Below, in pieces: positions 1 to 5,526 of a stretch of DNA of 5,526 nucleotides; position 1 is the first letter of the stretch; each line of letters starts with the position of its first letter. The stretch is from the NCBI GenBank assembly GCA_035541995.1, contig DATKMG010000052.1, positions 1 through 5,526 on the forward strand, read 5' to 3'. The notes under the pieces are model-generated. The model ran no database searches. It had not been told where the DNA came from and worked only from the letters and a program-made list of their open reading frames with translations. Source of the stretch: DATKMG01 sp035541995 (GTDB taxonomy: Bacteria; Acidobacteriota; Terriglobia; Versatilivoradales; Versatilivoraceae). Both the position numbers and the translations under genes were made by a program.

Positions 1-107
1 CCGGTTTAAAGAAAACAAGCTGTCACTATCTCCCAGGTTTCATCTCTTCCAGAGGTTACTGGTCGTTTACACGCCAAGGATATCACTCATCAATCTATGA
101 TCTTGAT

Positions 108-114
108 AAGGAGG
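108..114 (+). promoter_or_regulatory. Shine-Dalgarno of the TonB-dependent receptor gene
   Basis: The sequence AAGGAGG is a near-perfect match to the anti-Shine-Dalgarno, with nine bases between it and the ATG at 124. It decides the start. An in-frame ATG at 97 lies upstream of this site and has no comparable purine-rich motif before it, so translation from 97 would run through the ribosome binding site and add nine residues ahead of a normal signal peptide. Confidence 0.85.
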
Positions 115-123
115 CTTTCTCTT

Positions 124-3100
124 ATGACTCAAACCCGGTACTTGTTCTGCGTTGGCCTTCTGCTGCTAGCTCTGCCGGCAGCGGCATACTCGCAGACCAC
201 ATTTGCCAGCGTCACAGGGACCGTAACCGATCCTCAGGGTGCATTGGTTCCCGGAGCGACGGTCACAGCTACAAACGTGCAGACCAACATCGCCACAACC
301 ACCAAATCGAATGAAGCGGGCAATTACACTATCGCCCAGCTCAAGGAAGGGACCTACACGGTCAAATGCGAGATTACGGGCTTTAAGAGCTTCGTGGCTG
401 AAGGTGTGTCCCTGGTTGCACGCGACGTCCGCCGCGTGGACATCAAGTTGGAAGTCGGCACTGTGGAGACGAGTGTAGAGGTCTCGGGTGGCGCCACGCT
501 GATCGAAACCGAGACAGCTCGTATCACCAACACCAAAGATACCATGGTGCTCAACACGCTCCCGACCAATGCGCGAAGCATGTGGGCAGTCCTCAATCTC
601 TCACCGGGCTTGCAGGGGCAGGACGGCAGCAGTGTGGTCCGATTTGGCGGCAGCCGAGTATATGAGAACAACTGGTCCATTGACGGAACCACGTTCTCCG
701 ACGGGGTGGATAATACTCAGAATGGACCCTTTGCCAATTACATCGAATCGTTCCAGGAAGTCAAGGTCGACCTGTCCAACAACTCTGCCGAATTTGGCTC
801 CATTGGCCAGGTGACTATCATCTCCAAGTCGGGCACGAACGACCTCCACGGGGTGGTGTTTGACTATTACTCGACTCCCTGGTTCCGAGCCACAGGATTC
901 TTCGATTCCGCTCGGCCCCCGGGCATTCGTCATGCGCCCGGAGGCGCGATTGGCGGTCCGGTTTTTATCCCGAAGGTGTATGACGGCCGGAACAAGACCT
1001 TCTTCTATTTCTCGTACGAGACTTCACGCGGAAGCTCAACCGCACAACAGCTGAATCCCACGGTGGCCCCGGCGCAGTATCGGAATGGCGATTTCTCGAA
1101 CCTTCTGCCGGACGTCGTCCTCACGAATCCATTCACCGGGCAGCCGTTCCCCAACAACCAGATCCCCGCGGATATGATCAACCCTGTTTCGAAGCAGATC
1201 CAGGATAAGTTCTTCCCCCTCCCGAACTACGGGGATCTGACCACGGTCCACACCGCAAACTATCGGGAGCTCAAGGTTCTGCCATGGTCCCCGACGACTT
1301 ACTGGACCACAAGAATCGACCACAAGATCTCTGACAATGATCTGATCTACGGCAGATACACCTGGGTGCGCGGCACCTCACAGAGCTGGTCAGGGAATCT
1401 CCCAACTATTGGAACGCACTATCAGCAACGCGACAACAAAGCCATCACCATTTCTTACACCCATACCTTCCGTCCGGACCTGATCAACGAATTCCGTTAC
1501 GGAATGAGTTTTAACAATATTCCCGTCAATTACGACTTCAGCTTGGGAACAGCACAACATGGTCTTGACCTGGTAAATGAGTTGGGACTGGTTGGTTTGG
1601 CGCCTGATCTGCCGGACATCAAAGGTATTCTCAGGTTGACTTTCACGGGGGGGGTAACGGGTTTGAACCAGTCCCCATGGAGCGGAAAGGGGTATCGGGT
1701 CCACAGCGAAGAATTCCAGGATGGTGTGAGCTGGTTCAAAAGACGGCACAACCTGAAATTGGGCGGCAAGATTCTACGGGCTGAATGGGACGAATACCGC
1801 GCCAGTGATAATCTTTTCGGGAGGGTCGATTTCAGCAGCCGCTTCACAGGCAACTCCTATGCAGACTTCCTGCTGGGTATCCCCTCCACAGCCAGGCGAG
1901 CGTTCCCCCCTGTGGAATACGACGATAATCGCTGGTCCTACGACTTTTATGTCGCGGACGATTTCAAGCTCAGTCCCAAACTGACTCTCAACCTGGGCGT
2001 GCGCTACGAGTTGCACTTACCTTGGAGAGAGAATCACAACCGCATGGCCCTCTTTGATGTCAAGTCGGGGAAAATCGTCGTTGCCGATGCTGGCATGTCG
2101 GAGGTGAGTTCAGTCTTCCCAACGAGTTACGTCGGGATCGTGCCGGCCAGTTCAGCGGGCTTTGACCCAACGAGACTGGTGCACACAGACAAGAACAACA
2201 TTGCCCCCCGGCTTGGAATTGCCTACCGGCCCTGGGGGAACAATACCGTGTTCCGTGCAGGCTGGGGTGTTTTTTACAACGTGGTTCCCTTCGCCTACGC
2301 AACCACCGGCCCCGATGCCAATTATGCAGGTGGAACCGTTCCGTTCGTCGTGGACGAACCCGCCTACACCAACCCTAATCCCAACCCCCAGGTGATTTTC
2401 CCGCGTGTCTTTCCGGCGAGTGGGACGGGTGGGCCGGACTCGGTCGCTCTACCCGGTGCACTGAACCCGGATTATCGGACTCCGTATTCGTTCCAGTACA
2501 ACTTTACTATCGAGCGCGAGCAGTGGAACACCGGTTTCCGTCTTTCCTACATTGGGACTGCGATGCGCAAGGGTATGTATCAGTATAACTACAATGCGCC
2601 GGAGGCTAACGACCAGTTGTTCATTGACAAGACGAGGCCGTTCCCGACCTTGCCCGAAGTCTGGTATATCACTAATGGAGCCGGTCACCAGTACAACGGC
2701 TTCACCGTGGAGGCCCTGCGCCACTTCTCCAAAGGACTCTACTTCCAGTCTTCATGGACCTGGGCGCGCGATCGCTACGACATGGACTATAACTGGGATT
2801 TTGGTTCCTATCAATACACTTCGGAGGACCCCCGCAACCGCCAGCGTGAAATCGCTCCCGCCCAGGAGATCCCAACCCACCGGTTCACCACGAACTTTAT
2901 TTACGAACTTCCCTTCGGGAAAGGCCGTCAGTTTGGCTCAAACGCCTCAGGATGGGCTAACGCGTTGCTGGGTGGTTGGGAAATTAGCGGGATCTACACT
3001 TTGCAGTCCGGGATGTTCCTGACTCCCTTCTGGACAGGTTCGGACCCGGTGGGCATTGCGTATACCGACTCGAGCACGCCGGCAGATGTCACGTACCGAC

Positions 3101-3471
3101 CAGATCTCACTAAGAATCCTAACTTGAGTGGAACCCATTCCGTGGATAATGTTTGGTGGGACCTGAGTGCTTTTGGTCCACCGCAGCCAGGCAAGTTCGG
3201 CACATCCGCTAAAGGCACGCTAAAAGGCCCGGGTGTGAACGTGGGGGCCTTCGGATTCGCGAAGCTGTTCTCCTTCAGTGAGCGATTCAAACTTCGCCTC
3301 GAGATGACTGCGAACAATATCTTCAACCATCCGAACTGGGCAAATCCCAGCACGGATATTACCGACCCAGGTTTCGGAATTATCACCTCCGATGGTGGCA
3401 CCACCAGCGGATCTGTTGGCGACCGGGCCGGCGCCCGAGCCTTCCGTCTGGGTGCTCGGTTCCAGTTCTAG
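124..3471 (+). CDS. TonB-dependent outer-membrane receptor with N-terminal carboxypeptidase-regulatory-like domain (Oar-like)
   Basis: This is a 1115-residue outer-membrane receptor, expected to import a bulky ligand using TonB-transmitted energy. Residues 1-23 form a Sec signal peptide (hydrophobic VGLLLLALPAAA, probable cleavage AYS|Q). Residues about 29-115 are a carboxypeptidase-regulatory-like beta-sandwich (TGTVTDPQGALVPGATV, then GNYTI and GTYTVK). Residues about 138-238 are the plug (LPTNARSMWAVLNLSPG, WSIDGTT, ending ISKSGTNDLHG). The rest is a long beta-barrel, with the characteristic early GGAIGGPV and NKTFFYFSYE segments, a late RFTTNFIYELPFGKG, and a terminal FRLGARFQF whose last Phe suits recognition by the BAM complex. 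The size and order are usual for the family enlarged in Acidobacteriota. I chose the start at 124 from the Shine-Dalgarno; an ATG at 97 is the alternative. No clear TonB box can be assigned; the stretch between the sandwich and the plug (VETSVEVSG) is the most likely place. The ligand is unknown; the downstream GH2 gene suggests a glycan, by inference only. Confidence 0.94.
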   Translation: MTQTRYLFCVGLLLLALPAAAYSQTTFASVTGTVTDPQGALVPGATVTATNVQTNIATTTKSNEAGNYTIAQLKEGTYTVKCEITGFKSFVAEGVSLVARDVRRVDIKLEVGTVETSVEVSGGATLIETETARITNTKDTMVLNTLPTNARSMWAVLNLSPGLQGQDGSSVVRFGGSRVYENNWSIDGTTFSDGVDNTQNGPFANYIESFQEVKVDLSNNSAEFGSIGQVTIISKSGTNDLHGVVFDYYSTPWFRATGFFDSARPPGIRHAPGGAIGGPVFIPKVYDGRNKTFFYFSYETSRGSSTAQQLNPTVAPAQYRNGDFSNLLPDVVLTNPFTGQPFPNNQIPADMINPVSKQIQDKFFPLPNYGDLTTVHTANYRELKVLPWSPTTYWTTRIDHKISDNDLIYGRYTWVRGTSQSWSGNLPTIGTHYQQRDNKAITISYTHTFRPDLINEFRYGMSFNNIPVNYDFSLGTAQHGLDLVNELGLVGLAPDLPDIKGILRLTFTGGVTGLNQSPWSGKGYRVHSEEFQDGVSWFKRRHNLKLGGKILRAEWDEYRASDNLFGRVDFSSRFTGNSYADFLLGIPSTARRAFPPVEYDDNRWSYDFYVADDFKLSPKLTLNLGVRYELHLPWRENHNRMALFDVKSGKIVVADAGMSEVSSVFPTSYVGIVPASSAGFDPTRLVHTDKNNIAPRLGIAYRPWGNNTVFRAGWGVFYNVVPFAYATTGPDANYAGGTVPFVVDEPAYTNPNPNPQVIFPRVFPASGTGGPDSVALPGALNPDYRTPYSFQYNFTIEREQWNTGFRLSYIGTAMRKGMYQYNYNAPEANDQLFIDKTRPFPTLPEVWYITNGAGHQYNGFTVEALRHFSKGLYFQSSWTWARDRYDMDYNWDFGSYQYTSEDPRNRQREIAPAQEIPTHRFTTNFIYELPFGKGRQFGSNASGWANALLGGWEISGIYTLQSGMFLTPFWTGSDPVGIAYTDSSTPADVTYRPDLTKNPNLSGTHSVDNVWWDLSAFGPPQPGKFGTSAKGTLKGPGVNVGAFGFAKLFSFSERFKLRLEMTANNIFNHPNWANPSTDITDPGFGIITSDGGTTSGSVGDRAGARAFRLGARFQF

Positions 3472-3486
3472 CTATTCTCTTTGCCA

Positions 3487-3518
3487 GGTAGCCCGGGATG
3501 GATTCGGGCTCCCTTTTT
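3487..3518 (+). terminator. Probable intrinsic terminator or attenuator after the receptor gene
   Basis: An inverted repeat starts 16 bases after the receptor stop. AGCCCGGG (3490-3497) pairs with TTCGGGCT (3503-3510) across a five-base loop, giving six Watson-Crick pairs and two G-U pairs. Beyond one T-C mismatch, GG (3487-3488) pairs with CC (3512-3513). Five T (3514-3518) follow at once. The form fits a Rho-independent terminator with a short T tract, so read-through is plausible. Its position implies that the GH2 gene is expressed at a lower level than the receptor or from its own promoter. Folding was judged by eye, without an energy calculation. Confidence 0.6.
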
Positions 3519-3564
3519 CCCACCTTCGCTGGGGATGCCTACCTTCCCCGACCTCAGACAATTT

Positions 3565-3570
3565 GGAGGA
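3565..3570 (+). promoter_or_regulatory. Shine-Dalgarno of the GH2 gene
   Basis: GGAGGA lies just before the ATG at 3574, with four bases between GGAGG and the start codon. The spacing is slightly short but workable. It supports 3574 as the start, which also puts the twin-arginine motif at the extreme N-terminus, where it is expected. I see no convincing -35/-10 pair in the rest of the gap between the hairpin and this site. Confidence 0.75.
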
Positions 3571-3573
3571 AGC

Positions 3574-5526
3574 ATGGATCGCAGAGAATTCCTTGGGATT
3601 GCTGTTGCCGGGGCTATTTCTCTCGCTCAGGCTGCAGCTTCGGAATCGGCAAGGCCAGAACCCGGTGAACTCGTTACGAGTCCTGGCAGACACTGTGAAA
3701 ATTTCAATGCCAACTGGCTTTTTAAACGTCAAGCGCACGGAGGGGGTGAGCTGGGCTCTTGGGATCGAAATCCTTCCTTGGGTGCCGAGATTGAACCGGC
3801 TTTCCGCACCGCCATGCTGCCGGACTATGACGACAGTTGGTGGGAGCCTGTCTATCTCCCCCACACCTGGAACGCGCATGACGGCTGCGATGACATTCCC
3901 GGATATTTCCGGGGGATTGGCTGGTACCGCAAGCATTTCCGCCTGGACGAGGGACAAAAAGGGAAACGGGTCTTCCTGGAGTTTGAGGGAGTATTTCAAA
4001 CCTCCGAATTCTGGATGAACGGGAGGAAGATCGGCGAGCACAAGGGCGGTTACACCAGTTTCGAACTGGATATCACCGACGAGATGGTTTTTGGTCCCAC
4101 TGGCAATGTGCTGACCGTCAAAGTGGACAACATCTACAATCCGAACCTTGCGCCCTCGGTAAAAACGGATGTGACCTTCTATGGGGGAATCTACCGCGAC
4201 GTTTGGCTCCGCCTTTCGGAACCCGTTTATGTGTCCGCCGTTTTCTGGAGAACACCTCAAGTCAATGAAAGATCGGCTGATCTCAACATCTTCGCGACGG
4301 TTGTGAACACTACCGACCGATTAGCCAACCTGAAATTGACCCAGGAGATTTATGATCCCTCTGGCCAGGTTGTAACTTCCGTCAGAGACAGGATTTCAAT
4401 CCCGCCCGCGCGGAATAAAGACCTGGTGCAGCGATGCCAGCCCCTGTCCTCTCCACAGCTCTGGTCTCCTGATACGCCCCATTTGTACCGGCTTCGAACT
4501 CTCCTGCAAACGGACGGACAGCTTATCGATGAAGTGGAAACCGTTCTAGGGTTCCGGTGGTTTGAGTTCGACGCCAACCGGGGATTCTTCTTGAACGGAA
4601 AGCGGCTTCAACTGCAGGGAACGACCTGGCACCAGTCTTTTCCGGGACTGGGGAATGCTCTGCCCAACTCCCTGCACAAAAGAGACATGAAGATAATCAA
4701 AGAGATGGGCTGCAACTTCTTCCGCACCAGTCATTATCCTCAGGATCCTGCCAGGTTGGAAGCCTGTGACGAACTGGGGATCCTGGTTCTGGAGGAGTTG
4801 TTTATTGGCGAAGAGATCGAAGACACACCGGAGTATATCGCTGTTCAGAGCAAGACTGCCGAAGAGATGATCCTGCGTGACCGCAATCATCCCTGTGTCA
4901 TCATGTGGGGGTTTAGCGGCGAGGTGGACGATCCGCAGAAAGGGTCAGCCCGGGTGATTGGCGCTTTGCTCAAAAAGTACCGGGAATTGGATCCCTCCCG
5001 GATAATGACGATGCACGATCCCCGTGTGGAGGAAATCAAAGCCAAACTTGATGTGGTGGGCCAGTATGGCAGTTTTGATGAAGATGACAGGGAACGGGCG
5101 CGCCGTCCGGAGCGAAAATACATGATCGAAGAATATACTGCCGCCGGCATCGGGCGTGGCATCTATGGAATGGGTCCGGAAAGCGAGGATCTTGGCTGCA
5201 TCCGGCATGAGGAGTTCCTGACCCAGGTGCAGCGGCGGCCTTGGATCGCCGGCAGTGTCTTGTGGCACCAATTTGACTACGACGGGGAGGAATACGACCC
5301 GGTCATCCCGCACGTGGTGACCTTCGGAATGGCTGACTCCTGGAGAATCCCCAAAGATGTTTTCTTTTTTTACCAAAGCCAATGGAGCCCAAAGCCGATG
5401 GTGCACATTTGCGGCCATTGGACGTGGCTGCAAGAGGAAGGGAGGAAACGCTCTGTCAAGGTTTACAGCAATGCCCCGTCAGTGGAACTGTTCCTGAATG
5501 AAAAGTCGCTCGGCGTGAAAGGAGAG
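3574..5526 (+). CDS. Tat-exported glycoside hydrolase family 2 enzyme (beta-galactosidase-like), 3' end beyond window
   Basis: The reading frame is open from 3574 to the window edge, with 651 residues visible and no stop. Residues 1-23 look like a twin-arginine signal (MDRREFLG, hydrophobic IAVAGAISLA, then AQAAAS), implying folded export to the periplasm. Residues about 42-215 are the GH2 sugar-binding jelly roll (LPHTWN at 95-100, GYFRGIGWYRK at 110-120, TFYGGIYRDVWL at 201-212). Residues about 222-325 are the immunoglobulin-like sandwich (LWSPDTPHLY at 296-305). Residues about 336-600 are the TIM barrel, with GLGNALPN near 360, FRTSHYPQDP at 383-392, probable acid/base Glu450 and probable nucleophile Glu520 (IEEY), and WHQFDY at 564-569. 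VYSNAPSVELFLN near the edge resembles DUF4982, so perhaps 150-300 residues are missing. GH2 enzymes release terminal beta-linked sugars with retention of configuration. Oddly, Gly449 replaces the Asn usually found before the acid/base, and Thr351-Trp352-His353 replaces Asn-Arg-His. Family assignment is firm; the substrate (galactoside, glucuronide or other) is not determinable here. Confidence 0.95.
   Translation, partial: MDRREFLGIAVAGAISLAQAAASESARPEPGELVTSPGRHCENFNANWLFKRQAHGGGELGSWDRNPSLGAEIEPAFRTAMLPDYDDSWWEPVYLPHTWNAHDGCDDIPGYFRGIGWYRKHFRLDEGQKGKRVFLEFEGVFQTSEFWMNGRKIGEHKGGYTSFELDITDEMVFGPTGNVLTVKVDNIYNPNLAPSVKTDVTFYGGIYRDVWLRLSEPVYVSAVFWRTPQVNERSADLNIFATVVNTTDRLANLKLTQEIYDPSGQVVTSVRDRISIPPARNKDLVQRCQPLSSPQLWSPDTPHLYRLRTLLQTDGQLIDEVETVLGFRWFEFDANRGFFLNGKRLQLQGTTWHQSFPGLGNALPNSLHKRDMKIIKEMGCNFFRTSHYPQDPARLEACDELGILVLEELFIGEEIEDTPEYIAVQSKTAEEMILRDRNHPCVIMWGFSGEVDDPQKGSARVIGALLKKYRELDPSRIMTMHDPRVEEIKAKLDVVGQYGSFDEDDRERARRPERKYMIEEYTAAGIGRGIYGMGPESEDLGCIRHEEFLTQVQRRPWIAGSVLWHQFDYDGEEYDPVIPHVVTFGMADSWRIPKDVFFFYQSQWSPKPMVHICGHWTWLQEEGRKRSVKVYSNAPSVELFLNEKSLGVKGE

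Noticed and set aside
96..101. TATGAT as a possible -10 box, with TTTACA (66-71) as a possible -35
   Set aside because: The spacing between them is 24 bases, too long for a sigma-70 promoter, and a start site just after 101 would fall on the Shine-Dalgarno. I therefore call no promoter in the leader.
3..314. Frame 3 is open from the left edge to a TGA at 312, which could suggest the tail of an upstream gene
   Set aside because: It has no ATG, overlaps the receptor signal peptide and first domain, and gives a translation without recognisable motifs. The strong Shine-Dalgarno and signal peptide of the receptor explain the region better.
3531..3549. GGGGA/TCCCC inverted repeat upstream of the GH2 ribosome binding site
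   Set aside because: Only five base pairs with a nine-base loop, and it competes with an alternative CCCA/TGGG pairing nearby. This is too weak to call a regulatory structure.
3392..4018. Open reading frame of 208 codons on the + strand spanning the receptor end and the GH2 start
   Set aside because: It overlaps both real genes in another frame and crosses the intergenic hairpin. Its translation has low-complexity, non-domain character, while the GH2 frame beneath it has clear family motifs.
3472..4260. Open reading frame of 262 codons on the - strand, ending right beside the receptor stop codon
   Set aside because: It lies almost wholly antisense to the well-supported GH2 N-terminal domain, its product resembles no family I recognise, and I see no ribosome binding site for it. 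It is a shadow of GH2 codon usage.
4906..4923. Idea that the GH2 is a catalytically dead pseudoenzyme because the Asn-Glu motif is altered
   Set aside because: Both probable catalytic glutamates (450 and 520) and the substrate-side His353, Arg384 and His387 are retained, and the reading frame is intact. Altered specificity is the simpler reading.

Overview
The window holds two genes on the + strand, in order: a large TonB-dependent outer-membrane receptor that is complete, and a glycoside hydrolase family 2 (GH2) enzyme that runs off the right edge. No RNA gene, mobile element, CRISPR array or attachment site is visible. Base composition is moderately GC-rich. The receptor carries an N-terminal carboxypeptidase-regulatory-like (Oar-type) domain, then a plug and a very long barrel ending in Phe. 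This architecture is typical of, and expanded in, Acidobacteriota, so I infer an acidobacterium or a close relative. No taxonomic marker gene is present to confirm this.

Layout. Positions 1-107 are a non-coding leader in which I see no convincing promoter. A strong Shine-Dalgarno at 108-114 sets the receptor start at 124, and the gene ends at 3471. The 102-base gap to the next gene contains a hairpin followed by five T (3487-3518), which looks like an intrinsic terminator or attenuator, and then a second Shine-Dalgarno (3565-3570). The GH2 gene starts at 3574 and stays open through 5526 (651 residues visible). Its last visible residues lie in a C-terminal domain resembling DUF4982, so the catalytic part is fully inside the window and only the tail is missing.

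How they may work together. The GH2 has a twin-arginine signal and should act outside the cytoplasm, most likely in the periplasm. The receptor sits in the outer membrane. An outer-membrane importer beside a periplasmic exo-glycosidase suggests a small glycan-use locus, but no SusD-like binding protein, transporter or regulator is visible, and the terminator argues against a simple two-gene operon. The substrate cannot be named from sequence. The most interesting detail is that the GH2 keeps both catalytic glutamates but has lost the Asn that normally precedes the acid/base, and also the Asn-Arg of the usual NRH motif. I found no evidence for a wholly new kind of system; this is a fairly ordinary region with an atypical GH2 active site.
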